Numbered from the stretch's first letter, positions 17,695 to 26,440 are shown. The stretch: DNA of 64,000 nt from JBBROS01 sp963752225 (GCA_963752225.1 CAVVXS010000007.1:1612001-1676000), one strand, 5' to 3'. Made by a program: numbers and translations. Notes: generated by a model not told the origin, from the sequence alone.

Positions 17695-19428
17695 ATGTCG
17701 GCCAGCCTTCCCTCGGTCCCGGTGCCGCTCACCGGGGCGCCGCCGGCACGCGGACGCTGGCTGCCGGGCCAAACGGCGGCCGGCGTGCTGGTCGCGGCCG
17801 TCGCCGCGGTGTTCGTGCTCTACCCGATCTTCTTTCTGTTGCAGGCCTCGCTCGACGTCGGCGACCCCGACGCCCGGCCGCCCACCGCCTACGGGCTCGA
17901 TAACTACGCGGCGCTGCCGGACTACGCCACCATCATGGGCAACACGCTGCTGGTGTCGTTCGCGGCCACCGTGATGGCGCTCAGCTTCGGCGTGCTCACC
18001 GCCTGGATCCTGACCCGCACCAACACGCCGGGCCGCCGCACGCTGGAGCAGTTGATGGCGGTGCCGTACTACGTCACCCCGCTGCTCGGCGCCTTCGCCT
18101 GGAGCTTGCTGGGCGCCCCGGAAAGCGGGTTCGTGAACGTGCTCTGGCGGCGGCTGACCGGCAGCCAGGACCCGCTGCTCGACATCGGCAGCCCGCTCGG
18201 CATCGCCTGGGTGATGGCGCTGTTCGAGGGCTCGGTCGCCTTCGTCATGATCGCCGCAGTCATGAAGTCCATGGACCCGGCGCTGGAGGAAGCGAGCCAG
18301 GTGATCGGCGGCGGGCGGTGGCGCACCGCGCTGCGCATCACGCTGCCGCTTGTCGCACCCGGCATCCTGGGTGCTGCGATCTTCGTGTTCGCGGAGATGC
18401 TTGGCTCGTTCTCTGCCGCGCTCGTGCTCGGCACGCCGGAGCGCTTCTACGTCGTCACGACCGCCATCTACCAGCTCGTCTCGCAATACCCGCCGCGCCT
18501 GCCGCTGGCGGCCGCCATGGGCGCCTCGCTGTTCGCCGTCATGTTCGCGATGCTGTTTTTCTACCGGCGCCTCGTCGCCCGGCGCAGCTTCGTGACCGTC
18601 GGGGGGAAGGCGTTCCGGCCGCGCGAGATGGATGTCGGCAGGTTGCGCTGGGTGCTGTTCGCGGTGTGCCTGTCCTACGTGGTGCTGTCGGTGGTGCTGC
18701 CGATCCTGACGCTGCTGTATGCGTCGGTGCAGCGCCTCGCGGTGGCCTTCCCCGCGGCCGCCAATTTCACGCTCGACAACTATCGCATGGCCGGGTCGAT
18801 GAACGCGGTGCGTTCGGCAATGGGCAACAGCCTGCTGCTCGGCGTGCTGACGGCGACGATCGGCGTCGGGCTGACCGGGCTGCTGTCCTGGATCATCCAG
18901 CGCAGCCGCCTCCCGGGCCGCGGCGCGCTCGAATACATCGTGATGTTCCCGCAAGCGGTGCCGCGGCTGGTGTTCGCCTTCGGCATGATGTGGGCCTGGG
19001 TGGTGTTCCCGATCCCGATCTACGGCACGTTCTGGATCCTGCTCATTGCTTACCTGACCGTGTTCCTGCCGCTTGGCGTGCGAACGATCTCGGGCGTGCT
19101 GCTGCAGCTCGACCGCAGCCTCGAGGAATGCGGCCAGGTGTGCGGCGCGCCCTGGGCGTATCGCATCCGCACCATCACGATGCCGCTGCTTCGCCCCGGG
19201 CTGCTGGCGGCCTGGCTGCTGCTGTTCGTCGCCAGCGTGCGGGAGCTTGGTGCGTCCATCCTGCTCATGGGGCCGTCGTCGAAGGTGCTGACGCCGGCCA
19301 TCGTCGAGAGCTGGTTCGGCAGCTCGTCGGAGCTCACGGCGGCCATGGCGCTGATCCAGACGGCGGTGGTTGGCCTCGCCATGCTCCTGTTCCTCCTGCT
19401 GACCCGCCGCGCCGGCCGCCGGGCGTGA
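17695..19428 (+). CDS. Iron-type ABC transporter permease, two fused halves
   Basis: The 577-residue protein is a double permease (FbpB/AfuB style) with about 12 membrane helices in two homologous halves. Each half carries an EAA loop: EEASQVIGGGRWRTALRITLP in the first half and ECGQVCGAPWAYRIRTITMP in the second, both followed by LVAPG/LRPG. It forms the channel for the binding protein encoded just upstream. Its stop overlaps the GTG of the ATPase gene (GTGA). Confidence 0.92.
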   Translation: MSASLPSVPVPLTGAPPARGRWLPGQTAAGVLVAAVAAVFVLYPIFFLLQASLDVGDPDARPPTAYGLDNYAALPDYATIMGNTLLVSFAATVMALSFGVLTAWILTRTNTPGRRTLEQLMAVPYYVTPLLGAFAWSLLGAPESGFVNVLWRRLTGSQDPLLDIGSPLGIAWVMALFEGSVAFVMIAAVMKSMDPALEEASQVIGGGRWRTALRITLPLVAPGILGAAIFVFAEMLGSFSAALVLGTPERFYVVTTAIYQLVSQYPPRLPLAAAMGASLFAVMFAMLFFYRRLVARRSFVTVGGKAFRPREMDVGRLRWVLFAVCLSYVVLSVVLPILTLLYASVQRLAVAFPAAANFTLDNYRMAGSMNAVRSAMGNSLLLGVLTATIGVGLTGLLSWIIQRSRLPGRGALEYIVMFPQAVPRLVFAFGMMWAWVVFPIPIYGTFWILLIAYLTVFLPLGVRTISGVLLQLDRSLEECGQVCGAPWAYRIRTITMPLLRPGLLAAWLLLFVASVRELGASILLMGPSSKVLTPAIVESWFGSSSELTAAMALIQTAVVGLAMLLFLLLTRRAGRRA

Positions 19429-20549
19429 GCGCCGCACCCCACATCGAAGTCGAGGCGCTCCGGATCAGCTACGGCCCGGTCGCCGCGGTCGGTCCGGTCA
19501 CGTTCAGCGTCGCCCGCGGCGAGCAGCTCACGTTGCTCGGCCCGTCAGGCTGCGGCAAGACCACCACCTTGCGTGCGGTCGCCGGGCTGGAGCGGCCGAG
19601 CGCCGGCGCCATCCGCATCGACGGCCGGCCGATGTACGATGCGGCCGCCGGCATCAACGTGCCGGCCGAGCAGCGCGGCCTGTCGATGGTGTTCCAGTCC
19701 TACGCGATCTGGCCGCACATGACGGTGTTCGAGAACGTCGCCTATGGCCTGCGGGTGCGCCGCCGCCCGGCCGCCGAGATCCGCGATAAGGTCCGCCACG
19801 CGCTCGAGCTCGTGCAGATGGGCGCCTTCGCCGAGCGCCAAGCTTCGCAGCTTTCGGGCGGGCAGCAGCAGAGGGTGGCGCTGGCCCGCGCCTGCGCCTT
19901 CTCGCCGAGCGTGCTGCTGTTCGACGAGCCGTTGTCGAACCTCGACGCCAAGCTGCGCGGTGACATGCGCATCGAGCTACGCGAGTTGCAGCACCGGCTC
20001 GGCGTCACCTCCATTTATGTCACCCACGACCTCGAGGAAGCGCTGGCGATGTCGGACCGCATCGTGGTGATGCGCGCCGGGCACATCGAGCAGAGCGGCA
20101 CGCCGGAGGAGATCTACGGCACCCCGCGCACCGCCTTCGTGGCCGATTTCGTCGGCTCGGCCAACATCATCGGTGGCCGCATGCGTCCCGACCTCGCCGG
20201 TGACGGGCTGGTCGCGGTGGAAACGGCCGCCGGGCTCATCGTTCACGGCGCCGGGCATGCCCGCGATCCCGGGCCGGAACCGGCGGTCGCGATCCGCACC
20301 GTGCACCTGACGCTCAGCGCCGAACGCCCGGCCGGGAACCTCAATGTTTGGCCGGTCCTGGTGAAGCGCTCGGTGTTCCTCGGCGACCTGACCCAGATCC
20401 ATGTCGAATGGGGCGGGCGCGAACTGGTGATCCGGCAGACCGGGCACGAGCCGTTGCAGCCGGGCCAGCATGCCTTCCTGACCGTGGATCCCCGCCGCTG
20501 CACGCTGCTGGAGCCGGCCGAGGTTGCTGCCGCAGCGGCCGCGACCTAG
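19425..20549 (+). CDS. Iron-type ABC transporter ATP-binding protein
   Basis: The 374-residue ATPase has Walker A GPSGCGKTT, Q loop MVFQSYAIWPHMTV, signature LSGGQQQRVALARA, Walker B VLLFDEPLSNLDAKLR and switch YVTHDLEEAL. A C-terminal TOBE-type domain (about residues 250-365) follows, as in FbpC and PotA-type ATPases. The GTG start overlaps the permease stop, which couples their translation. With the two genes upstream it makes a complete importer. Confidence 0.93.
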   Translation: MSAAPHIEVEALRISYGPVAAVGPVTFSVARGEQLTLLGPSGCGKTTTLRAVAGLERPSAGAIRIDGRPMYDAAAGINVPAEQRGLSMVFQSYAIWPHMTVFENVAYGLRVRRRPAAEIRDKVRHALELVQMGAFAERQASQLSGGQQQRVALARACAFSPSVLLFDEPLSNLDAKLRGDMRIELRELQHRLGVTSIYVTHDLEEALAMSDRIVVMRAGHIEQSGTPEEIYGTPRTAFVADFVGSANIIGGRMRPDLAGDGLVAVETAAGLIVHGAGHARDPGPEPAVAIRTVHLTLSAERPAGNLNVWPVLVKRSVFLGDLTQIHVEWGGRELVIRQTGHEPLQPGQHAFLTVDPRRCTLLEPAEVAAAAAAT

Positions 20550-20590
20550 ATAGCGACGGCACGCTGCGCCGCAGCAATCCGGAGACGACG

Positions 20591-21169
20591 ATGCCCTTGA
20601 GCGAACCCGTGGCGCGCGAACCGCTGCACCGCCGCACGATCGAGATGATCGGCTTCCAGCGCGAGGACGGGCTTTACGACATCGAGGCGCACCTGGTGGA
20701 CACCAAGACCTACGCCTTCGACAACCACGACCGCGGCACGGTCCATCCCGGCACGCCGCTGCATGGCATGCTGGCGCGGATGACGATCGACGAGACCATG
20801 CTGATCGTCGCCTTCGAAGCCGACACCGAGTTCAGCCCTTACAGCATCTGCCCGCAGGCGGCGCCGAACTTCGCGCGCTTGGCCGGGCTTCGCGTCGGCC
20901 GCGGCTTTACCAAGGCCGCCAACGAGCGGATCGGCGGCGTGCACGGATGCACCCATCTGCGCGAGCTGCTGGGGCAGATGGGCACGGTTGCGTTCCAGAC
21001 GCTGTATTCGAAGCGCGTCAAGCGCGACGGCACGCCCAATGCCGAGACGACGAGCGAGGCGGAGCCGGCCGCGCCGCGCCGGCCGGCCAATCTGGGAACC
21101 TGCCTGGCCTATGCCCCGAGCAGCCCGGTTGTGAAGCGCGCCTGGCCGGACTTCTACACCGGCGCTTGA
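20591..21169 (+). CDS. DUF2889 domain protein
   Basis: The 192-residue protein matches the DUF2889 pattern: RRTIEMIGFQREDGLYDIEAHLVDTK near the start, PLHGMLARMTID, and CPQAAPNFARLAGLRVG with GGVHGCTHLRELLG. Proteins of this family occur near aromatic-acid or transport genes, but no reaction is established. It follows the ABC ATPase by 41 bases on the same strand and may share its transcript. Its 3' end overlaps the convergent bolA gene by 16 bases. Confidence 0.82.
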   Translation: MPLSEPVAREPLHRRTIEMIGFQREDGLYDIEAHLVDTKTYAFDNHDRGTVHPGTPLHGMLARMTIDETMLIVAFEADTEFSPYSICPQAAPNFARLAGLRVGRGFTKAANERIGGVHGCTHLRELLGQMGTVAFQTLYSKRVKRDGTPNAETTSEAEPAAPRRPANLGTCLAYAPSSPVVKRAWPDFYTGA

Positions 21170-21447
21170 GTTTCCGCGGGCGTGCGCAGCACCAGCGACA
21201 ACGCGTGCAACCCGGCGTCGAACTCCCCCGCCAAAGCCTGGTTCACCAGCCGGTGGCGTCCGACCCGGCCCAGCCCCTCGAACCGCGGCGACACGACCAG
21301 CACGTTGTAATGTGTTTGGCCACCGGCCGCCGCCCCGGAATGCCCGGCGTGGCGGGCGCTGTCGTCGACCACTTCGAGGCGGGTTGGCGCCAGTTCTCGG
21401 GTCAGGAGGTCGCGGATGCGGTCAGCGCGGTCGGGCGAAGTTGTCAT
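21154..21447 (-). CDS. BolA family protein
   Basis: The 97-residue protein has the BolA fold sequence: helix RADRIRDLLTRELAP, strand LEVVDDSARHAGH, HYNVLVVSPRFEGL and RVGRHRLVNQALAGEF. BolA proteins pair with monothiol glutaredoxins in iron-sulfur and redox regulation; the invariant HAGH and R-x-x-RHRLVN residues are present. I use the ATG at 21447; a GTG two codons earlier is possible. The gene is divergent from the J-domain gene, an order common in Alphaproteobacteria. Confidence 0.93.
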   Translation of the reverse strand: MTTSPDRADRIRDLLTRELAPTRLEVVDDSARHAGHSGAAAGGQTHYNVLVVSPRFEGLGRVGRHRLVNQALAGEFDAGLHALSLVLRTPAETQAPV

Positions 21448-21560
21448 ATCCACTCGATGTAGTCGCCCTGCGGCGCCTGGCCAACCCGCCTCACATCAAT
21501 GCACCCCAGGCATCTCGCCCACTTGCCCCCCGGCCCAACCACAGCACATATTCCTGCACG

Positions 21561-22148
21561 ATGACCCGACGCACCCCGCGACCCCGGGCCTACGCGCCCG
21601 ATCCGGCGGCGACGCCGGGCCGACATTGCGACAGCCCCGGCTGTCCGGTGGCGGGCGAGTATCGCGCCCCCAAATCCCGCTCGTCGTTGAACGAGTATCA
21701 CTGGTTCTGCCTTGAGCACGTGCGCGCCTACAACCTGGCTTGGGACTACTACAAGGGCATGACCCCCGGGCAGATCGAGGCCGAGACCCGGCGCGATACG
21801 TCTTGGGGCCGGCCCACTTGGCCGCTCGGCAGCATCGGCCGGCAAACTTTCGACGAGACCCAGATCAACGACCCGCTGCACTTGCTCGCCACCGGGCGCA
21901 TCAACCGCGACAAGCCCAAGCCGGGCACGCCGGCCGAGATGCGGGAGCCGATCCGCACGCTCGGGCTCGAATGGCCGGTCTCGCTCGACGCGCTCAAGGC
22001 CCGCTACAAGGAACTGGCCAAGCGCCACCATCCGGACGCGAATGGCGGCGATCGCGCGGCGGAGGAGCGGTTGAAGTCGATCAACCTGGCCTATGCCGCC
22101 GTGCGCCACTATTTGACCGACACGCCGCGGATGGCCGCCGCGGGCTGA
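21561..22148 (+). CDS. J-domain (DnaJ-like) co-chaperone
   Basis: The 195-residue protein has an unusual architecture: an N-terminal Cys-containing segment (CDSPGCPVAGEYRAP with FCLEHVRAYN), a linker, and a C-terminal J-domain with the HPD tripeptide in KRHHPDANGGD (about residue 157). J-domains stimulate DnaK ATPase. The gene sits 93 bases before cobS, a conserved alphaproteobacterial arrangement. It might help assemble or remodel the cobaltochelatase, but that is inference. Confidence 0.9.
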   Translation: MTRRTPRPRAYAPDPAATPGRHCDSPGCPVAGEYRAPKSRSSLNEYHWFCLEHVRAYNLAWDYYKGMTPGQIEAETRRDTSWGRPTWPLGSIGRQTFDETQINDPLHLLATGRINRDKPKPGTPAEMREPIRTLGLEWPVSLDALKARYKELAKRHHPDANGGDRAAEERLKSINLAYAAVRHYLTDTPRMAAAG

Positions 22149-22241
22149 GCTTTCGCAATGCAGCGGAACGGGACTAGAGTGCGGCGCGTTTTCGCCAATG
22201 GGTGCCGGGCTGCCGCAACAGAAACAGGACAATCGAGGCTT

Positions 22242-23261
22242 ATGAACAATATCGCTGCCCTTGCCGACGCGCGCTCGACGCCGACCTCGGCCATCAACGT
22301 GCCGGACACGTCGGTCAACGCGCGAGAGCAGTTCGGCATCGACGTGGAAATGCAGGTCCCGGCCTTCTCGGTCCGTACCGAGCACGTGCCCGACCTCGAC
22401 ACCAGCTACAAGTTCGACCGCGAAACCACGCTCGCGATCCTTGCCGGGTTCAGCTTCAACCGCCGGGTCATGATCCAGGGCTATCACGGCACCGGCAAAT
22501 CGACCCACATCGAGCAGGTGGCGGCGCGGCTCAACTGGCCCTGCATCCGGGTGAACCTCGACAGCCACATCAGCCGCATCGACCTGATCGGCAAGGACGC
22601 GATCGTCTTGAAGGATGGCAAGCAGGTCACCGAGTTCCGCGAAGGCATCCTGCCGTGGGCGCTGCAGCACGCCTGCGCGCTCGTGTTCGACGAGTATGAC
22701 GCCGGGCGGCCGGACGTGATGTTCGTGATCCAGCGCGTGCTCGAGGTCGAAGGGCGCCTCACGTTGCTCGACCAGAACCGGGTCATCCGGCCGCACCCGA
22801 GCTTCCGGTTGTTCTCGACCGCCAACACGGTTGGGCTGGGCGATACGACCGGGCTCTATCACGGCACGCAGCAGATCAACCAGGGCCAGATGGACCGCTG
22901 GAACATCGTCGCCACGCTGAACTACCTGCCGCATGCGCAGGAGACGGCGATCGTGATGGCCAAGATGGGCGCCGACCCCACCGACAAGGCGTTCAAGAAA
23001 CAGGTCGAGAGCATGGTGGCCCTCGCTGACTTGACGCGGGCCGGGTTCATCAACGGCGACATCAGCACGGTGATGTCGCCGCGCACCGTCATGACCTGGG
23101 CCGACAACGCTCGCATCTTTAAGGACGTTGGTTTCGCGTTCCGGTTGACGTTCCTCAACAAGTGCGACGAGGCCGAACGCAGCACAGTGGCCGAATACTA
23201 CCAGCGCTGCTTCAATGAAGACCTGCCGACCGGCCTGTTGGCGCCACGCAAGGGCCTGTAA
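22242..23261 (+). CDS. cobS: Cobaltochelatase AAA subunit CobS
   Basis: CobS is the AAA+ ATPase that, with CobT and CobN, drives insertion of cobalt into hydrogenobyrinate diamide in aerobic cobalamin synthesis. The 339-residue product has Walker A GYHGTGKST (residues 80-88), Walker B ALVFDEYDAG and the sensor LFSTANTVG. The length matches the family. Its TAA overlaps the cobT ATG by one base, so both subunits are made together. cobN is not in the window, and I saw no cobalamin riboswitch upstream. Confidence 0.95.
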   Translation: MNNIAALADARSTPTSAINVPDTSVNAREQFGIDVEMQVPAFSVRTEHVPDLDTSYKFDRETTLAILAGFSFNRRVMIQGYHGTGKSTHIEQVAARLNWPCIRVNLDSHISRIDLIGKDAIVLKDGKQVTEFREGILPWALQHACALVFDEYDAGRPDVMFVIQRVLEVEGRLTLLDQNRVIRPHPSFRLFSTANTVGLGDTTGLYHGTQQINQGQMDRWNIVATLNYLPHAQETAIVMAKMGADPTDKAFKKQVESMVALADLTRAGFINGDISTVMSPRTVMTWADNARIFKDVGFAFRLTFLNKCDEAERSTVAEYYQRCFNEDLPTGLLAPRKGL

Positions 23262-25171
23262 TGAGCGGAAGCGGCGGCAGCAGCGGCGGCGGCCCAAGCG
23301 GAAAGTCCGACAACAGCCGGACCGAGGATTTTAAGCGCGCCACCGCCGGCGCGTTGCGGGCGATCGCCCAGGAAAGCGACGTGCAGGTCGCATTCCAGCC
23401 TGGCCCGTCCAGCCTGGTCGGCAAGCGCGCCCGGCTGCCGCTGCCGACGCGGGCGCTGCCGCCGGCCGAGATGGCCAAGCTGCGCGGTGCCGCCGACAGC
23501 GTTGCCTTGCGCCTGCGCCACCATGACGACGCGGTGCACGCCGCACGCTCCCCCGGTCGCCGCGACGCGAAGGACGTGTACGACGCCCTGGAACAGGCCC
23601 GGGTCGAGGTGGTCGGCGGCGAGCACATGGCCGGCGTCGCGGCCAATCTGCGGGCCCGGCTGAACGAGGAATGCGAGGCCGAGGGCTTCGACCGCATGAC
23701 TCGCAAGGACCAGTTGCCGCTGCCGGCAGCGCTGTCGTTGCTGGCGCGCGAGCGGATGTCCGGCCAGCCCTCCCCCGCCGCTGCCGCCAAGATCCTGGAA
23801 ACCTGGCGCGGCACGCTGGGCGAGGAGGCGGAGCAGGCGCTGGTCGAGATGGCGACCGCGCAGCACGACCAGCAGAGCTTCACCCGCGCCGCGCGCAAGC
23901 TGCTGGCCGCACTGCAACTCGCCGAGGCGGAAGTCGAGAGCGAGCCCGACGATCAGACGGACGAAGGCGAGGACGGCGGTGAGCAGGCCGGCAGCCAAGA
24001 TAATGCCGAGCAGTCCGAAGGCGACACGCAAAGCGACGCCGAAAGCATGCTGGGCGCCCAGCCCGAGGAAATGGAGGGCGACAGCAGCGACGAGCAGGGC
24101 GACGACGACGCCGAGGAGGACGCGGCGGCCGCCGACGGCGAAGACCGGCCGGGCGGCCCGCAGCAGCGGCGGGAAAAGCCGATCCCCGACGACCATCAAT
24201 CCTACCGTGCCTACACGCGGCACAACGACGAGGAGATCTCGGCCGAGGATCTCTGCGACCCCGACGAACTGACCCGGCTGCGCCAGCAGCTCGACCAGCA
24301 ACTGCAGCATCTGCAGGGCGTGGTCAGCAAGCTCGCCAACCGGCTGCAGCGGCGGCTGATGGCGCAGCAGCAGCGCGCCTGGGAGTTCGACCTCGAGGAA
24401 GGCATGCTGGACGCCGGCCGGCTGGCGCGGATCATCGTCAACCCGCTGCTGAGCCTGTCCTACAAGCGTGAACGCGAGACCGACTTCCGCGACACCGTCG
24501 TGACGCTGCTGATCGACAATTCCGGCTCCATGCGCGGGCGGCCGATCACGGTCGCGGCGATGTGCGGCGACATCCTGGCCCGCACCTTGGAGCGCTGCGC
24601 GGTGAAGGTGGAGGTGCTCGGTTTCACCACGCGCGCCTGGAAGGGCGGGCAGTCGCGCGAGCGTTGGGTGCAGGACGGCAAGCCGCGCAACCCCGGGCGG
24701 CTGAACGACCTCCGCCACATCATCTACAAATCGGCCGACGCGCCATGGCGGCGGGCGCGCAAGAACCTGGGCCTCATGCTGCGCGAAGGCCTGCTGAAGG
24801 AGAACATCGACGGCGAGGCGCTGCTATGGGCGTATCGCCGCCTGGTCGGGCGTCCCGAGCACCGGCGCATCCTGATGGTGATCAGCGACGGCGCTCCGGT
24901 CGACGACAGCACGCTGTCGGTCAATCCCGGCAACTACCTGGAAAAGCACCTGCGCCAGGTGATCCATGAAATCGAGAGCCGCGACCAGGTCGAGTTGATC
25001 GCCATCGGCATCGGCCACGATGTCACTCGCTACTACCGCCGCGCCGTGACGATCGTGGACGCCGAGGAGCTGGGCGGCACGGTGATGAAGAAGCTGGCCG
25101 AGCTGTTCGACGAGGACGAGGCGGCAAGCTGGGCCCGCTCGGCGGCCGAGCGCGCGCCGATCGTGGCCTAG
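23261..25171 (+). CDS. cobT: Cobaltochelatase subunit CobT
   Basis: The 636-residue protein is the CobS partner. The N-terminal half (about 1-220) is helical, then comes an extremely acidic, low-complexity linker (about 222-303, mostly D, E, G, Q), then a C-terminal von Willebrand factor A domain. The metal-site motif DNSGS (about residue 417) is intact. The acidic linker is a normal CobT feature. The start overlaps the cobS stop (TAATG). Confidence 0.95.
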   Translation: MSGSGGSSGGGPSGKSDNSRTEDFKRATAGALRAIAQESDVQVAFQPGPSSLVGKRARLPLPTRALPPAEMAKLRGAADSVALRLRHHDDAVHAARSPGRRDAKDVYDALEQARVEVVGGEHMAGVAANLRARLNEECEAEGFDRMTRKDQLPLPAALSLLARERMSGQPSPAAAAKILETWRGTLGEEAEQALVEMATAQHDQQSFTRAARKLLAALQLAEAEVESEPDDQTDEGEDGGEQAGSQDNAEQSEGDTQSDAESMLGAQPEEMEGDSSDEQGDDDAEEDAAAADGEDRPGGPQQRREKPIPDDHQSYRAYTRHNDEEISAEDLCDPDELTRLRQQLDQQLQHLQGVVSKLANRLQRRLMAQQQRAWEFDLEEGMLDAGRLARIIVNPLLSLSYKRERETDFRDTVVTLLIDNSGSMRGRPITVAAMCGDILARTLERCAVKVEVLGFTTRAWKGGQSRERWVQDGKPRNPGRLNDLRHIIYKSADAPWRRARKNLGLMLREGLLKENIDGEALLWAYRRLVGRPEHRRILMVISDGAPVDDSTLSVNPGNYLEKHLRQVIHEIESRDQVELIAIGIGHDVTRYYRRAVTIVDAEELGGTVMKKLAELFDEDEAASWARSAAERAPIVA

Positions 25172-25188
25172 CGGACGCGAACAGCCGC

Positions 25189-25722
25189 CTACGGGGCCAG
25201 ACCGGCCGCCCGGTCGGCCACTCCGTCGCATCCGACGGCGTCCAGCACCGCCATGCCTTCGACGGTAGCAAGCAGCAGGGCCGCCTGTTGCGTCCGCTCG
25301 ACCTCGTCGGCGATCTCGAGCCGGGCGGACATCCAAGCTAGGAACCCGTTCGCGATCTGCCCGGCAATGGCGCGGTGAGGCTCCTGCCCGCGCGACGCGA
25401 ACGCCGCCAGTTCAAGCCATAGCCGCATGAACGGCTGCAGCGCCGGGCTGCGAATGGCGGACCGCAGCTCGGCGAGCAAGTCCGGGTAGGAGCGCGGCGT
25501 CGCGCCCAACGCATCCAGCGACCCGGCCATTTGCGTCGCCACATGCACGAGCGCAGCCCCGAGCAGCTCGTCCTTGTCGGCGAAGTAATACAGCAGCATG
25601 CGGTCGCTCGTTCCCGCCGCAGCTGCCAGCTGCCGCAGGCTCGATCCAGCCAACCCCTCCCGGAGGAGGTGTCCGCCCAGCTGATCGAGCAAGGTTTGTC
25701 GCCGGTCGGCACGGGGGTTCAT
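25189..25722 (-). CDS. TetR family transcriptional regulator
   Basis: The 177-residue repressor has an N-terminal helix-turn-helix: LREGLAGSSLRQLAAAAGTSDRMLLYYF, in two adjoining pieces, followed by ADKDELLGAAL. The C-terminal ligand domain is variable and predicts no ligand. It is divergent from a small membrane protein gene, and two copies of a TGTAGC-N4-GCTACA palindrome lie in the 66-base gap. It most likely represses itself and the membrane gene. The convergent 3' end is 17 bases from cobT. Confidence 0.92.
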   Translation of the reverse strand: MNPRADRRQTLLDQLGGHLLREGLAGSSLRQLAAAAGTSDRMLLYYFADKDELLGAALVHVATQMAGSLDALGATPRSYPDLLAELRSAIRSPALQPFMRLWLELAAFASRGQEPHRAIAGQIANGFLAWMSARLEIADEVERTQQAALLLATVEGMAVLDAVGCDGVADRAAGLAP

Positions 25723-25728
25723 GCGATT

Positions 25729-25748
25729 CCTGTAGCAATCGCTACAGG
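25729..25748. promoter_or_regulatory. Candidate TetR operator, copy 1
   Basis: CCTGTAGC-AATC-GCTACAGG is a perfect 8-base inverted repeat with a 4-base centre. It starts 6 bases upstream of the TetR start codon, so it would control the regulator's own transcript. Confidence 0.75.
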
Positions 25749-25760
25749 GCCTGTTCTAAA

Positions 25761-25776
25761 TGTAGCGGACACTACA
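25761..25776. promoter_or_regulatory. Candidate TetR operator, copy 2
   Basis: TGTAGC-GGAC-ACTACA repeats the same palindrome with one mismatch. Its start is exactly 30 bases from that of copy 1, about three helical turns, so two repressor dimers could sit on the same DNA face. It lies 12 bases before the membrane-protein ATG. Confidence 0.7.
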
Positions 25777-25788
25777 CAGGAGACGGAG

Positions 25789-26226
25789 ATGCTTGATTGG
25801 CTCACCCACCCTGCACTACCAGCCGGCGTTGCAGATCGGAACGGCTTCGGCCGGGCCGGCGCCGCGGCCCTATTGGGCATCGTGCTGTGGCTCGACGCGG
25901 CCCTGTTCATCCGCTACGGCGCCCCATCGTGGCTGTTCGCTGGGGCGGCGGCCGGTGTCGCTTTGTTCGTGCTTACCATCCCGCTCGCATGGATGCTGGT
26001 CTGGTGCCTGCAGCGGATCTCGCCGCAGGGATCGAACCAGGTGGTGGCCGGCGTCGCCATCGCGGCCGCCGCGGCCTGCCTGTGCGACGCCGTCGCGCTC
26101 ACGTGGCGGCCCACCCTTTACGGCGAGCGGCCCGGCGAGCAGCTGCCGGCGTTTGCGTGGCTGTTCTGGTTCGTGGGCGTCAGCCTGGCGCTTGCGGTGG
26201 CGATGGGGCGGCGCCGGGCGGATTGA
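25789..26226 (+). CDS. Small four-helix membrane protein (DUF5367-like)
   Basis: The 145-residue protein has four predicted membrane helices (about residues 24-42, 50-70, 85-105 and 122-140). The layout is like DUF5367 proteins, which often sit beside TetR regulators. Function is unknown. The ATG follows GGAGACGGAG. The operator pair upstream implies control by the divergent TetR gene. No transport or enzyme motif is visible. Confidence 0.75.
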   Translation: MLDWLTHPALPAGVADRNGFGRAGAAALLGIVLWLDAALFIRYGAPSWLFAGAAAGVALFVLTIPLAWMLVWCLQRISPQGSNQVVAGVAIAAAAACLCDAVALTWRPTLYGERPGEQLPAFAWLFWFVGVSLALAVAMGRRRAD

Positions 26227-26334
26227 TGCCGGGCGCCGGCGGCTCGCATCAACGAAACCTGACAGGCACAAACGTCGCTTACCCTTGCACTGAAGCGGGC
26301 CACGCACCATTCTCGATCCATCCGAAACTTACTG

Positions 26335-26350
26335 AAAGGAGGTGATCCAG
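26335..26350 (+). promoter_or_regulatory. Extended Shine-Dalgarno, 16-base complement of the 16S tail
   Basis: AAAGGAGGTGATCCAG is the exact reverse complement of the usual bacterial 16S rRNA 3' end (CTGGATCACCTCCTTT). The GGAGG core stands 7 bases before a GTG, the ideal spacing. A 16-base match is far longer than needed for initiation and is the only one I noticed in the window. The final G is also the first base of the GTG. Confidence 0.8.
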
Positions 26351-26421
26351 TGTCTCATCGTTCGAGCCATCTGTCCGCTGCCGTGACCTGGACGCCCGCG
26401 CACACGGTCGTCGCCGGCTAG
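26350..26421 (+). CDS. Tiny ORF, 23 residues, behind the extended Shine-Dalgarno
   Basis: The frame GTG to TAG encodes 23 residues: V-S-H-R-S-S-H-L-S-A, then AVTWTPAHTVVAG. It has three histidines, no membrane segment and no signal peptide. I do not recognise a family. Its case rests on context: an ideal ribosome-binding site, a position in a 290-base space between two unrelated genes, and a strong terminator 60 bases downstream. It may be a real small protein, or the translation may matter more than the product. A -35-like TTGCAC at 26285 with a poor -10 could be its promoter. Confidence 0.55.
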   Translation: MSHRSSHLSAAVTWTPAHTVVAG

Positions 26422-26440
26422 AGCCGCATCACCTTCGGCT
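26422..26440 (+). ncRNA. Hairpin with an anti-Shine-Dalgarno-like loop
   Basis: Directly after the TAG, AGCCG (26422-26426) pairs with CGGCT (26436-26440), leaving the loop CATCACCTT. The loop resembles the 16S tail (ATCACCTCCTT). ATCACCTTC could instead pair with GGAGGTGAT in the Shine-Dalgarno upstream over 9 base pairs, one of them G-U. The transcript could thus hide its own ribosome site or compete for Shine-Dalgarno sequences elsewhere. This is structure read by eye, without energy calculation. Confidence 0.4.

Noticed and set aside
16240..19437. A very long minus-strand open frame (over 1,000 codons)
   Set aside because: It lies antisense to the clear iron-type ABC transporter genes. 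Its composition (mostly R, A, H, Q, G) is what the reverse of GC-rich coding DNA gives, and no family motif is visible.
22149..22241. A possible cobalamin riboswitch before cobS
   Set aside because: The 93-base gap is too short for the full riboswitch, and I could not find its conserved core.
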